This document shows, piece after piece, positions 1 through 13,324 of a stretch of DNA of 64,000 nucleotides; position 1 is the first letter of the stretch; the number at the start of each line of letters is the position of its first letter. The position numbers were made by a program, and so were the translations under genes. Source of the stretch: Bradysia coprophila. Taxonomy: Eukaryota > Arthropoda > Insecta > Diptera > Sciaridae. Location: contig NC_050737.1 in NCBI RefSeq assembly GCF_014529535.1, positions 372,001 through 436,000 of the forward strand, given 5' to 3'. Under the pieces are notes generated by a model that was given only the letters and a program-made list of their open reading frames with translations, did no database searches and was not told where the DNA came from.

Positions 1-1851
1 TTTTGTGTTCAAACGAGTCACCAGTAGGGTAAAAACAGTCTTCGAAGCTTCCCGCAGGTCCCAAAAAAACGAAAAATCGATCTAATTAAAAATTTTCCCA
101 TCGAAATATTTTGGAAATATTCATTTCGTCATCCTGGGAGTCCCCTGAGCACATTCCCATAAAAAAATCCCATGTCCACGAGAGGTCGAATAAATTTTTT
201 TTTAAGCTCACCGTGCTTACGCAGACATTTAATATCAATGAGGAAGGAAGAAGAAGAAGAAGAAAAAAGGTTCTCAAAGCTACTGCGTAAAAGGTCGAAA
301 AGTAAATATGTTTTTTTTCGGTATATTGAATAGATATATAGCCTGGCTCTGGAATGGGTATTCCACCAGCCAGCGGAACTTTTCGCATCAACAAAGAAAC
401 TTTGTTATACCCTGGAATAATACAAATACAAATACACATTAAGATTATTTTTTTATGTTTCCAAACCATTCAGCTGGTTGTACAAAAATGACATTGTCCC
501 CATATAAGAACGTTATTTATTGGACATTATCAGCAACAGTGTTCCGTTTGCTTGACCTTTTTCGAAATGCATAAATCAACTCCATATGAATTAATAAAAT
601 TATTCAATTTTTTTTTATTTCGACTTCCATGCTAAATCAAGAGGAAATGTTCGGATTGTATGCGAAATAAATATTTGGGTGAAGGTCATTTTTAAGAATC
701 GCATGAATTGAATATAGTGGAAAAAAAGGAAACATTGCATGGACTGATTTATGATAAGTGTTTGATTGGGGTGAATGGAACAATTTAATCGTAATTTTAA
801 ATTTCCATAAACGTTAGAGCAATGGGAATTGCCTAAGAATGTACGCAAAAATCTATCGACCAAAAAAGTTTATTTTGCGTAACACTCAATGAACGGAAGA
901 TCTATTTTAGTATGTAGAACATTTTCTCATCAAAGACAATGAGGGTATAAAAAACGGCATGTTATCGACTCGACAGCACAAGAAAAAACTAAACGGGGAC
1001 TTACACCTAATTCGATACTAATTTTTAATAGTAAAATGACTGGTAAAAGTAATGAAGTACAAGATTTTGTATCAAAAAGTAGGTGTCATTTTGAACGATA
1101 GAAGTAACAGATTTGACGATGGACGAATGACGTTTACAAACTATGTAAAGTGTAAAATATGCATAATAGAGTTTTCTCCCAACATTTTCAAGTAAGTTCA
1201 ATTAAACTTTTTCCATGCCACCACGCAGTAAAGTGCACTTTGCATTACTGATTGTCTCTGCAGAGCCTAAGGCGGCAACCGATATAATACCCAGAGTGCG
1301 TGAGTAAGTAAATTTTCCCGCAGGTAGGTAACATAAAACTACATGGTTATCGTTCTCCAGTTTTATTTGTTCCACACCGTTCAACATGTTGTCAACGAAA
1401 GAAACGTAAGGAATGTCGTTTCACTCAACTAATCTGGGAACTGTGCTGTGATTTTCATACAATTTTTTTTAGTAAAATGCAGAGTTACAGACATTTTGTG
1501 CGATACGGCTGCAGTGAAATAATTGCGGTTTGTGGAACCTCCTCACATTGGAAAGTCATGTCACATACGGTCATTCATCTGTTATCGATATCGACGACAA
1601 AAATAACAACACGCTCTGGGTAATGTGTTTCTTTATATAATAAAACGCATGTTAAAAAAATTGAAGTATAAGATTTGAAATAACTAAAACTAGACTAAAT
1701 TACACTGACCATCTTTAACATGAATGAGGTCAAATGAATCGTTTTTACCCGATCTTACGCCAATGCTATACAGTCATTCCAACTCTGACACAGCTCTATT
1801 CAAATCTGGTTCGTTTACGTCTATCTGATAGCACACAAATCAACTTAAGTA
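1..1851. other. Gene-poor AT-rich flank
   Basis: No gene is supported here. The stretch holds a short GAA-type simple repeat near 241-268 and several poly(A)/poly(T) runs. A 61-codon minus-strand reading frame at 1202-1387 has a protein-like composition, but no recognisable domain or clear splice partner. The left part could be UTR or intron of a gene outside the window. Confidence 0.5.
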
Positions 1852-3148
1852 TTAAGGGATCCCTTTCAGCGTGACACAAGGGGGAGGCGTGGACAAAAAT
1901 TCAACGACATGGCTTGACGTTGTTTGTTTACAGTCCCTAGGTGGTGTTGTTCCGATTTCAATAGGTATACGCAAGGTGGGATTACAATGCCAAAAACCAA
2001 CGTGCCCAATTATCTGAAAGAAATCAGTTCACTTGCGTCAGCGCATGTTCTGTAATAACAGCCATTAAGGACGTCCACTAAATTTTCCTTATTTTTGAGC
2101 TCTTATGGACGACCCGCAATTCAGTTTTCCTTACCTCAATAAAATATGAATTTTTGATTAAGGTAGATGTAGAAATATCGGTTGGTAAAGTCCTCAACGG
2201 CACTTTCAGATTCACTTTTATTTTCTGATCTTGATTGCATTTGCAGCCACGAGTCTTTTCCTTGCTTATACTAGCGACTGTGTGAGTGGAATGACCCAAA
2301 TTTTTACCGTAGAGGGAATCGATTGTAATACGCTGGAAATCGGACATAAATCAGCTAATGGCCGACATATTTTCCAGTTTTTCCTTACTTTCTTTAACAT
2401 CACCGAGAATTTGGTAATATTTTTATGACTGCTATTCCTCACATCCAATTCCAAATTTATTGTTTCACCTGGGCAATACCCGCGTACTGGAATTAAAACA
2501 TCAATAAACAATGGACGGGAAGTATTGCGAAATAGCAAACAATTCAACGCAAATCTTTTGATATTTTCAACTGCCAACGGTACCTACAAAAAGACACAGA
2601 ATCATGAGCTGCCAATGTAGGAACCGTTTTTCAACTGTGGCGTTACTCGAAGTTTTTGATCCAAACTTAAATCTCTCGGTTTAATAACGGTAAATGGCTT
2701 GATGAATTTTATATCTCTCCAAAAGGGAATGTCCACAACAACACGAATTTCGTAGTCAGTCGAAGGAACTGGGTGGCCAGACATTGTTGATGGTAAATTC
2801 GGCGACAGTTTACAGTGAAACTTGAATCGGTGGACACCAGGTGTCATTTGAATTTTACCTGAAAGCCCATTTCAAGAAAGAACATTCGGTAACAGATAGT
2901 CGCTGGAACCGAATCATAATACCATCACTGCTTCCAGCAACATACATCTCAGAATCCAGTAAACATTGCACCAAATAATGTCCCGCTTTATGGTCAATAT
3001 GGTCCCGTATACGTGATGCTCCTCCAATATGAATTTTGACACTTCGAACGGTTTTCTTCTTTGTCAAAGACAGGTAGACTGTTCCACTCAGATTTTGGCC
3101 AGCATAAAACACTTTTTTATCCAATTTTATTTCGCATGTTATGGCCAT
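1852..3148 (-). CDS. Arrestin-domain-containing protein (alpha-arrestin-like), five exons
   Basis: Five exons join in frame to 333 codons plus stop: 3148-2923, 2858-2625, 2570-2389, 2332-2135 and 2013-1852. All introns begin GT and end AG and are 54-121 bp. The start is the ATG opening MAITCEIKLDKKVFYAGQNL, a typical arrestin N-terminal strand with an AG-x-N-L-x-G pattern. The middle exon carries PGVHRFKFHCKLSPNLPS, the arrestin N-domain signature. The C-domain carries LIPVRGYCPGETINLELDV and later a segment ending RIPIEIGTTPP. Members of this family are adaptors linking membrane cargo to ubiquitin ligases and endocytosis. No PPxY motif for NEDD4-type ligases is visible and the protein stops soon after the arrestin C-domain, so it is a short family member. 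Its exact subfamily (ARRDC/TXNIP-like or insect-specific) cannot be told by eye. Confidence 0.9.
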
Positions 3149-6100
3149 TTTTGCTCACTATAACATCACAATGAATTGAATTGAATAGTGATACTGACCA
3201 TTAACATTTCTGTTGAGCTAAAAATAATTGGAGATAAGCAGTTTGAATTATCAAAAGTAATTGCTGCATAGCTAATGAGAATACGAGTAGTGACTAAGTA
3301 GAAATTTGGATTTTTTGTTTGTGAGAAGTAAGATCCCAACAACTAGGGAATGATATCAATAGGGTTGACGCTTTCAGCTTCGTTACGCAAAAATTAAAAT
3401 TACACACAATTAGTTCAAACAAGCTGGCTTAGTTTCCTCATCATATGCCAAAAAAATTTGACTGAAAACAACGAAAGTTTTACCAAAAATATCTGCGTCG
3501 CATGTGCCACTTTGCGACGCATATTTTTTTTGGAAAAATTTTCGTGCCAGATAGATAGATAGATAGCAACATACAGAGTAAGTTGAAAGAGTTTGGAGAA
3601 TGCAATTTTTCATGTATTTGTACTGAAAATGACGACTTGGAAAACGCAATATCTCCGGTTCCCGAGCACTTTGGGAGGCGTTTGATAGCTCATTTTCTTT
3701 GTATTTCAAGTGAGAATAATTTAAAAATACGATGGTTACGATGTCGGACATTTTGGCGAAAGTAGAATTCTCGCCTATATATAGTTGCCGCGACTCAAAT
3801 TTTTCTTCGTTCTTTTTTTGGAAGTTAAACTGCGTCAAGTCCTCCGCTATCGCTCCGGACATGATGCCGCGTCTCAAAAATTTTCTTCGTTCCTTTTTGG
3901 AAGTTAGACTGCGTCAAGTCTTCCGCTATCGCTCCGGACATTAATCGTGAAATCTAAAGTTATGATCAAAAAACACTTTCACGACTATCGGCTTTCAAGG
4001 TCGAAAGCTCGAGAAATAACTAATTTATAGAAAAACTAAAAATTTAGATTTTTTAGAATTGAAAGACGAATCGATAAAGCCATAACTCAATTAGATCGCA
4101 ACCTTTGATTCTAAATATTTAAAATCGGTTCAAATAGTCATGACATCGCGCTTACTGTTTTGCACACGTAGAAAGTCCCACTATTGCATCTAAAACGTTA
4201 TTCTTCTTGGTTTCTCTGATTTCTCTCACTTGCCATTTGTAACAGATTACGAAATGACAGAAATCGGACAAACGGAACAGCAGTAACAGCTTAAATACAA
4301 AAGTGGGTTGTTTTACGTGTAGTAGGTGTAAGTATATAATTACTGCCAAAACTCGAACCATAAGTTCACCAGGTATTCCATTTTTTTTGTTCTAAAATTC
4401 GTGTGGCTACAATCCGCTTACTACCTTGACTTCAATATTTTTATACTTAATCAACAGATTTAATTTACAGAGCTCACCTTCAACAGCCGTTTTTTTAAAC
4501 CAAAAAATCTTCAAATTACATCGGTAGTAATCGTCTCAAAAATTGAAAGGAACAAAAATTGAGAAGAATAAAATCACATTATTGATGATGCATTACACAA
4601 CAAAAGTTCTCATCATCAAAACATTCATTGTTGCCAATCCTACGCGTTTTTAAACAAATCTACTTTATCACAGTATAGTTATTATCTTGATGCCCATAAC
4701 TTTCTTTTTTATGGCAAAAGATTTACAACCTTCTCCATGACATGCCAATTCTACGAAGCAAAGTTTACTCTCGGTCTAAATTGCAAAAACAAAATTTGCT
4801 TGTATATAATAAATCCCATGCTATTAGTGTATATTTTCGACATTAATTACGGGTTTGTTGTTTTAAAGCAAAAATTCAAAATTCAGTCACTGACTCCTTT
4901 CATAAGATTTGGAATGTGTGTGCTGTGTGCACGACTGTAAAGTAAATGTAGGTGTGGGTGTAACGGTTGACGAGAACAAACTTTTTTCTCTTTGTATAAA
5001 AATGTGTGTCTTTATCTAATATAATATCCTTTATCGTAAAACGTCGGCTATAAATAAAGCTGGCTAAAATAAGCTTTAAAATATTGGAGACTAAAGTAAA
5101 GTAATCCAAGCAAACCATCTAAGAAGACTTTTTACGTACACACACCATGCATGTATGTGTTAAGCCTCTCTTCGTCTTCCAGCCACACATTCGTTTTTTT
5201 TTTATTCACAAATCCTTGAGAAGATTAAAGTGAGATTTACACCGCAACATTCACCGTATACTTATTTTTGGCTTTAATATTCTTTTCTTCTTCCTTCTGA
5301 GGTATCCGTGTAATATAGTAAAAATTGTGTACACATATAAAGGAAGCAACAACAAAAAAATCATTGCGTGGCCTATATTCCCCTATACCCCACATATTAC
5401 ATGTATAGATAAATGGTGTACTGTATAGACATACGTGTACTGTTTTTTTTTGGTGCCGTTGCGAATCTTAAAGTATACAGATTTATTGAAGCTTTCAGAG
5501 CAAATTGAAAACCGACGAAAAGGTTTTTTTGTCAATCAACTGTAACATGTATTTTGTTTGAATTATCTTTTTTTACAATAATTCCCTTATGGATTGGGAA
5601 ATATGTTTTCTTTCAATTCAATTCGATTCATCGTAATAGTATAAATGCTGTGGGTTAAATATGATAGCAAAATATGTGTGTCTGTGCTGTGTAACAACTT
5701 TTTAACCAAGAAAAAAAAACCGAGCCAGAGGAAAAGAAAATATTTCCATCAAACGAACATATGTTTTTTTTTGCTCTTCATTTGGGGTTATAGCATGTAA
5801 CAACTAAATGATAATAAAAATATATTTTTTCCCTTTCGTCTGTAATTTCCGAAAGAATATCAGATAGAGAAAATTTAATAGCCGAAAAGCTTAACCTAAT
5901 ATTTTATTCAGCTTAAATAGGAAAAGACCAGAGCTTAGGAAATCAATTTGTTTAATATTTTTAAACGAGATGCAAATATGATGGAAGGTCACTCTTAGAA
6001 GTAAGCCCTACATTTAATTGTAGAAATAATATCGTAGTCTCAAAAAGTCATAGACTTGAAAATTGTCATACTGAGCGAAAAAAATTAAAGTTTGGCGTTA

Positions 6101-7039
6101 GAGTTTTTGGGAAAACATTTTCCCATATTTTCTTTCATTTTGATTAATTTGGAAAAATAAATAAAAAAAAATTACGTGTAATTCTAAAAAAAGTGGAAAC
6201 GTTCAAGAAAATATAGGGATATATTTCCCCAAAAAAGGTTCCCGTTTTTTGACTCACACTTTGCGAACTTTATGAGATTTTAGTCCTGTGTCAAAAACAA
6301 AAACCTTTTCAGTTACTTTAATTATAGAAACCCGGCTTTTGAATCCACAGTCATAGTATTCACACAATTTTGGTGAAAGTTAGTTGTTGTTTTTTTAAAT
6401 AATTTTGTTATTGTGCAATCAATTCGGTTCTGTTGTATCGAAGTTCATAAAACGCTGCTAATATTTCAGCATATGTAAGTTTTCACGGCACTGATTTAAT
6501 ATTTTTAGAAAAACAAGTAAAACACGGTTGGTTCATATCTTATATTAGAATATTAAAATTATTGCAAGAATATTCTAACTTTTATTATTGTGAGATTTAA
6601 TTGTTTTTTAATGTCGCATGGAACAATCTGAGATTGGAAATAAATTAGCTTTTCGGGAAAATTGCTAATTTTAATTACGTTTTACCGCATCTTCCTCAGT
6701 GAAAAGAGACACTTCATACGTCACCCAAATGAGGCATGAGAAAGTTCAATTTTCGCAGCACTGTTGCAGAATAGTATATTATGTTACTAGTATAGGAACA
6801 AAAATGTGACTTAGGTGGTGAAAGCGTGCGAAGATGGAGCGGAGCTCCGCGAAGTGGACGAAGTCACGAAGTCGCATTTTCTTGGTACTAGATATGAAAT
6901 AGTACATTTCGTACCGAGGACTATAAGTCTTTTTTAGTATGTTCTAGTAGTGGACGAAGTGAACGCGGCCAAATTGACATACGGTTTGTGTTTGGCAGGA
7001 AAGTAAAATGTAAAGTTTTAAGTGTTTTAAGCTGTTGTT
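3149..7039. other. Intergenic region, mostly featureless AT-rich sequence
   Basis: Upstream of the arrestin gene. A small hairpin with arms TGCGTCGCA / TGCGACGCA lies at about 3492-3522. A short tandem duplication at 3787-3945 is listed separately. A stretch near 4056-4107 resembles the right arm of the fold-back element at 8078-8706, suggesting a decayed relative. From 4150 to 6750 I see only AT-rich sequence with homopolymer runs. An imperfect palindromic patch lies at about 6770-6980. No coding region is supported. Confidence 0.5.
3787..3945. repeat. Two tandem copies of a ~79-bp unit
   Basis: The unit starting GCCGCG(A/T)CTCAAA and ending CTCCGGACAT is present twice in a row (3787-3865 and 3866-3945) with about 10% divergence. 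The moderate divergence indicates an older local duplication. Confidence 0.85.
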
Positions 7040-7780
7040 TCTTTGCCGGTGAACATAATTATCAATATAAGACGTTCATCAACGCTAAGCACATGGAGTA
7101 CAGTGATTAGCTCGGCAGGTTAATCAACAAATCGGACACGAAAATCAGAGCAGGAAACATAACCTCAACTCGCGCCAACACAGCATTATGATCAACTGAT
7201 GGGCTTTGTATCAAGGATGTTGACAACCAATTTTGTTTCGTTCCCATGGATTGGTCCTTGAAGATTGCTTATCGAATGTCAACAAACCGGCGACTGTACA
7301 TTTCATCCGAAATCTCCCAGTCAATGATCACAAAGTCAAACATTAATTCATCGCAACCCCAAATTTTGGTCGAACGCAACGATATGAAAGTTTCGCATGG
7401 TTTAGATTTTCAATTCATGATGACCGAACATTTCATTGAAATCTCCCGGTCAATGGAAATCGAGTCGACTGCCTACCAACATATCAAAGGAACAGATCTA
7501 CACCGGCTAGGCGGCTGGTCATATTTACCGTACACATCTCTTCAAGTAATTATTTTGTCATCGTTTCACATGGTCTCGTATCCCATTCGAATATGGCTGA
7601 ACATTTCTTCGGAGATCTCCCAGTCAGGAAATCTGTGACCATCAGTGGAACTTGTCATTTGAAATCATGCTGGCCGGATGGATAAGAATTTTGAATTGTT
7701 TTTACATTGTCGATACAACATTTTGTTGTATTGTGCTTTTGTTTGTATTTTGTGGTTTACAAGCCATTGGAATAAATAAA
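7040..7780 (+). other. 130-codon open frame containing a thrice-repeated motif
   Basis: An ATG-led frame runs 7246-7638. Inside it a motif similar to ATCTCCCAGTCAATG, preceded by an ACATTTC-type segment, recurs at about 7297, 7429 and 7600. At protein level this gives three variants of (S/I)EIS(Q/R)S. A polyadenylation-like AATAAATAAATAAG lies near 7770. No family is recognised. It may be a real small gene, or a low-complexity repeat that happens to be open. Confidence 0.2.
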
Positions 7781-8077
7781 TAAGTATGTTCTAATTATAC
7801 ATGCTTTTCTTAAAGTCAATTTACATTCATCCCTAGGGTTGTAATGAGCCACTTTCGTCCTAACTTTTTAAAGTGAATATTCTGATATTAAATTTATTTA
7901 TTTAAAAGCGAAAAAAGACTGCAAGGCGCAACCACTAAAAACCAACTTTATAAAAACAAATGTACAACTCTACTACGTCCCATAGTCCCCAAAATGCAGA
8001 GTTTCTCTGTTGAATTGCAATAGAAACCTTTTGTAATAGGTAATCCATGGAGCGCGGTTCACCAGAAACTTTTCGCA

Positions 8078-8706
8078 TTAAGAGTCAATTCGCCAATTTT
8101 TCGACCACTTGGAAAACAAGCTATCCCCGATATTATTGAGTTATAGCTCATTCGATTCGTCGTTCAATTCTAGCGAAGGGGTGTCTGCCATTTTTTTTTC
8201 TTCAAAAAAATCCATTTTGAGTGTAATGTGTCTAAATGTCATGTGATGTCAGAGGGTGGTCAAAACATTTTTTTTGATATGTGATGGTGGCTGAAGCCAG
8301 CTACCATAATATGTAGACGGCCCATCAGAATAATGATGTTGTAGAGGTTCCGTACTATTTGAAAGTTCACCATACTTTGACTGATGGCTGGCCATGGGTG
8401 GTGAGTGCGGACGTCAGAGTGGGCTCAAACTGTCGGCCGTGGATAGGCCAACAATCCTACAAAGTTTCAACTTTTTGTATTGCTCCTTCCTCAAGTTAAT
8501 GCTAAAAAAATGTTTTGACCACCCTCTGACATCACATGACAGTTAGACACATTACACTCAAAATGGATTTTTTTGAAAAAAAAATGGCAGACACCCCTTC
8601 GCTAGAATTGAACGACGAATCGAATGGGCTATAACTCAATAACATCGGGGATAGCTTGTTTCAAAAATTGAAAATTCGGCTGACGAATTGGCGAATTGAC
8701 TCTTAA
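8078..8706. mobile_element. Fold-back / long-TIR non-autonomous element
   Basis: The left end TTAAGAGTCAATTCGCCAAT returns inverted at the right end (ATTGGCGAATTGACTCTTAA). The arms are about 190 bp each and near-identical: the segment with ATCCCCGAT, the one with AGCGAAGGGGTGTCTGCCAT, and the one with GAGGGTGGTCAAAACA all reappear inverted before 8706. The loop of about 240 bp is unrelated and carries no ORF. This is the structure of a fold-back or MITE-type DNA element. High arm identity suggests recent activity or gene conversion between the arms. Confidence 0.9.
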
Positions 8707-11164
8707 TGAACCTAATCTCTTTATAAATGCATATGTTTCGGGACAAAAGCAATGGGTATAAATAAATAATTTTCTTTTAAACGAATGTAATGATTATGCT
8801 TGAATTTTTCAGCATTATCTGCAATTGATTCAGATTTTTGGACATTGACTTATTTAAGATGGAGCTAGTGTGTCTCTCATTTCATGGTTCATTTCACACT
8901 CATACACTCAACATACACATACATACATCCATACACATACTCATTTTTTGGCGACACGGTAAATACCTAAAAGCGCTACAGGTCAAAACCCGTCTAAGAA
9001 GTTCTCCACTTTTAGTATCTATCTATGTTTGGAAAAGAAAAACGAAAATATCCGTGACCCAATATTTCTATCTCCATATTTTTCTCTGAATCAGCATTGT
9101 ACTTTCACTCTTTCCACCTTGTTGTTCGTAATTCATAATATTCTTCTTATGCATTAAGCTATTGTAACAAAAATAAACGAATATTTTTTGATCTTAGACG
9201 TTCATAAGACTTCAGCAGTACAGTAATTTTACGGCTTGTGTATCTTTTAAGTTCGAGATGAAATTACCATTTTCACCGCCTTTAGCGATCAGTAAGTTTT
9301 ATTTACTGCATGTAGTAGGTTAAATAACGTCAGGAACAATGTTTTTTGTACTTCGAACTGTAGACAGTTTATATGACTTATAGCAGTATCATGCAATAAT
9401 AATGTTTGCCATGCCATAGCATAAAACTTTTCGACTTCGAAATTGATTTGGAACTTATTGAGGAACTTATTGTATACCTTCCTACGAATATTTGTTTACG
9501 AACATCGATACCTAGAGTAACGAAATAATTAATGGGTGTAACAAGTTTTGTTTGGATTCGGCTCCAAGAACACGACAAAACTTTCCAATTAAAAACATAT
9601 GAACATAAATTGCATATAATCAATTCATTGGATCCGGAAGCCCTTAAGTAAAGTGCATTTGAAAACTTACATTTTATAAATGACTCTGATAAGCTATTGA
9701 TATGGAAATTCTTTCTATAGAACTTTGCCTTATACTCCTTATCCTACTCAATTTAGCTATATTATAATTGCACAACCGAAATGTTTGCACTTCGTTTTAA
9801 AGCCATATTGCAAACGATGTAGCTATTTTAACTGGTAAAGTTTGAATTTTGCAAGTTTTAGTTATCGAAGATAAAAGTTATATGTTGACTCTAAAAGAAT
9901 AAGAAGAAGCTAAGGAGAAAAAAAAGCTAAAATTGAAATTGAAATTTAAGATTTTCGAATTTCAAAATAAAGTTGCAGCATAATTCAATGAAGCGTTTTC
10001 ATTCTCTACGAAAATATATCCGCCCGTTTCCTTTTCCACAATAAACTCATAGCTATTCATCGAGTGATTTTTTTTTTTGCTTTTCCTTTAAACATTCTTC
10101 ATATCATTCTTCTGCCTGCACCGTAACAAAGAAGACGACGAAGAAAAAAAAAATCGATGACAATTTTCATTCATTCAATTCAATTCATAATATGAAAATA
10201 ACTTTGATATTTTATTTGATGTAATGTATGGAGGGAATGGGGTGTGTGGAGTCTATTCTTTGTTTATGTGTGTTACTCCATACATGCTACACGTATCCTT
10301 GCACGTACACACTTGAACGCATAGAATTGACTTCTAAATGAGAGTTTATACTGATGATGAAAGCAAAATATGGCGACGACTAAGGTTTTATGTAGGTATT
10401 CATTGCTCTTGAGCAATAATTAAATTTGGAATAAAGTTTGTGCTTGGTTATATAAATGTACGATAGAAAATAACTGTGTTAACACGTCATATAGTATAGG
10501 TAGATGTTCTACTGTACATTGTATAATATGAGAATATGGAACATATTTAGCCGAGAAAATTGGGTAAAACATTGTTAACTTCAGTTGGAATTGCATAAAG
10601 CATCTCGGATAGGTTCAATTAGTGTTATGTCCAAAAAATATTTAGGACACAATGAATTCGAACAGATGTTTTTGCTTAATATTATTATGCGCAGAAATCT
10701 ACTCAGGAGAAATGGTTTTAGGGATTTGCAGGAAATGTGCTACATTTGCTGTTTCCAGTATAATCCAATATTGTAACGCTCTTACACTCCATATGGAGGG
10801 AACGGACATTGTTCTCAACTAATTCGACATCAATTAAAATTTACGAGTATTAATTGAAAGAATCGTATCGTACAGCCAATAGAACTGTGATGAGAACATT
10901 TTTCTCTGTTGCAATAAATTAGTAAAAGTTCGGATATACCGAAAAAGAAATAAGTTTCCAAGATAATTTTGTTGGCTGTAATGATTAAAATTGCAAAATT
11001 ATTAAAAAAAAAGAGGCGAAAGTGATCCCATTTGTAAAACTTCAACGGGTCGGTGTTGAATAGAAAATAGCTGTGATACCACACAGTTTACATATTTAGA
11101 ATGCGTAATGTATCCATTTTGTGTGTCACGCTTTAGGATCTGGTCTTGCACAAAAGGCTTTTTG
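8707..11164. other. Intergenic AT-rich stretch
   Basis: No gene is supported. The stretch contains CA/TA-rich low-complexity sequence near 8880-8940, many poly(T)/poly(A) runs and short open frames with random-looking composition. Confidence 0.45.
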
Positions 11165-11830
11165 CATTAGATCAACATATGACCTGAAAGTCATATCATC
11201 CATTTTTTTGTTGTTGAAGAAAATGAATCTGAAACCTGTCAGGTCAGGTTTCAGGTTAGCTTGAATTTAATTTTTGAAATTTTCATACAAATTTGTGAAA
11301 AAACAAATCAGGTCAAGCTAAAACCTGAGCTGACAGGTCAACCTGACTGCTGCATTTCACTTGAGGTCAGATCAACATTGATTAGATCAGCTTAAATCAG
11401 GAATTTCCCAGAATTAAAATTCTCAAAAATAGTCCCTGATCGTAAGGTAATACAATTTCGCTGTGTCGATTGTACTAATCATCTGTCGATGTCGATCATC
11501 ATCTGTTATTGCCAACGACGTCAACAATGAATAATGATTTATAGGCGGATTTCTTGTATTTATAGCAAAAAATGAATCGGTAACATGGTAACTCACATTA
11601 CTTACGAACTAACAGGTGTGGCCTCATAAAAAAATAAAATACAAAAACAAGGCCTTGGTATGTCTCTAAAATGCACCAACCTCAGGCAGGTCGAAAAATT
11701 TAATAAAGCCAAGCCTAGTCTGACCTGACACTTTTATTTTGATGACGATGTTCCGACTTCAGGTTAATTAACGTCAGGTAAAAATTAGTAACATCACGTT
11801 CAGGTTGGCGTAAATAGGATCAGTTCTGAG
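11165..11830. repeat. Degenerate cluster of AGGTCA / TCAGGTT-like words
   Basis: Words such as TCAGGTCAGG, AACCTGAGCTGACAGG, TTGAGGTCAGATCA, CTGACCTGACA and TCAGGTTAATT occur many times within about 650 bp on both strands. This is far denser than in the flanks. The core AGGTCA is also the nuclear-receptor half-site, but the pattern is equally explained by a decayed simple-sequence repeat. A similar cluster lies at 14700-14990. Confidence 0.6.
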
Positions 11831-13186
11831 TTTTACGCTTGATACTGTCAGTGTGGGCTGGACATTAAAAATTTCGTGATAATCGATCTAGATTAGGGCA
11901 CACACTTTTCAAAGTCTCGTACCTCATATTAAACAAAACGGTTTCCTTTTCAATCTTAAGGTATTAAGGTGCTGTATTTCGCTGCGTCTGTGTCATAATG
12001 AAATTTGTTGCGATACATTCTATGAATTTTCCAAGTGATTTTTTTTCGTAAAATTACTAGGAAAAACCTTAAACTTATGTATATATCTCCGGCAGCACAT
12101 TTTTTCCTTCGTCTGAGAATTTTCGCTTAATATAAATTGGTTCATAATGGCATTATGTGTTCGTGCTATCTTTGTACTTTGTGCAAAAAAAAAATAAATA
12201 TTTTAAAATAAGACCAAAACTTATTTCCCTAAAATTATCATTATTTCCCTGTTTTCCCTAGCTATGCTCCATTCTGCTGTTTATTTTAATGGAATTTAAG
12301 TCGAAGTAGATGTTTCACATAACATTAATATCAGCCCAGAAGTTCTTCGTCGGCGAGATATCTTTACAACAACCACTTGAAAACCGATATCGATTTTGCC
12401 CAGATTATAAAATTGAATCAACCGATAACATCCAATAAAATGAATGTTGGTAAAACGGGGAGTTCGCTTTAAAACGAGTTGTATAACTAAATACACTTAA
12501 GACTCCAGAATTTATGCTGTAATAAATTAATAGACTACTCTGTCGACTATACGGCAACGACTATCGTTCGAGCGTTTCTATTCTAGTATGGAAGTAAAAT
12601 GAAAAACCATTAGCTCAGTGGTGATGTATTTTATATGCTGGAATGAATGAAAACATTTTCCAGGAGTTTCAAACAGTATAGCATAAATAGTAGTTAAGTA
12701 AATTATAAAAAAAAATTGTGAAGTGAGAGGGAGTACAGCGGGGATGGTGGGTCGGAGGTATGAAACGTAACACGAATGTATATTCTCACGTTATGGCTTT
12801 CTGATGAGGAAAAAATTATAGATTAATTTAGAATAAGTATACATACCTCATACACGACGCGTTATGTGTAGCGAAGAGTATATCCCATTTAAAATGTTCA
12901 AGCAAAATTGCATTTATATATCTATTTTGTTGGCCGGTTCGTATCATGGAAATGAAATATTGATGTTGAGTTGTGAGTCTCAGAGCTTATGGTATAGCAT
13001 TCCAGTAAAACTTTCAAACACCTGCCTGCAACGGAATGCTACACGAAATGCCGATGTGTGCACGACGAACTACACTCAATGTAGTGGGAAGCAATATTAT
13101 GAATTAATTGGTAAATTGGTATACGTTCTAAGCAGATTAGTTTGTACTTGCTGTAAGCTTACCTGACGTATAGCCAAAATATTTTT
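11831..13186. other. Intergenic stretch before the 627-bp duplication
   Basis: AT-rich sequence. A 100-codon plus-strand frame at 12864-13166 has several cysteines, but no domain, promoter or splice support that I can defend. It is not called as a gene. Confidence 0.4.
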
Positions 13187-13197
13187 ATAGTACATTT

Positions 13198-13316
13198 TCT
13201 ACCTTGGTGTATATTTCGAGAATAACTTCGTATGTACAATTGTATATAACGAGCGCCAGCGAGTGTATATACAATTGTACATAAGAAGTGATTCGAGAAA
13301 TATACACCAAGGTAGA
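13198..13316. repeat. Long hairpin (~51-bp arms), repeated at 13825-13943
   Basis: The arm begins TCTACCTTGGTGTATATTTC and returns as its inverse ending at 13316. Only a few mismatches separate the arms, around a short GC-richer loop (CGAGCGCCAGCGAG). The inner part holds GTACAATTGTAT-type palindromes. The transcript on either strand would fold into one stem. Confidence 0.9.
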
Positions 13317-13324
13317 ACAATGTT

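Noticed and set aside
2861-2922. Reading exon 1 of the arrestin gene through to its in-frame stop
   Set aside because: A 64-bp intron with a GT donor at 2922 and AG acceptor at 2859 joins the arrestin N-domain in frame.
12864-13166. 100-codon cysteine-bearing frame, considered as a lectin-like (SUEL) exon
   Set aside because: Cysteine spacing does not fit the domain, there is no splice or promoter support, and the region is AT-rich desert next to the tandem duplication.
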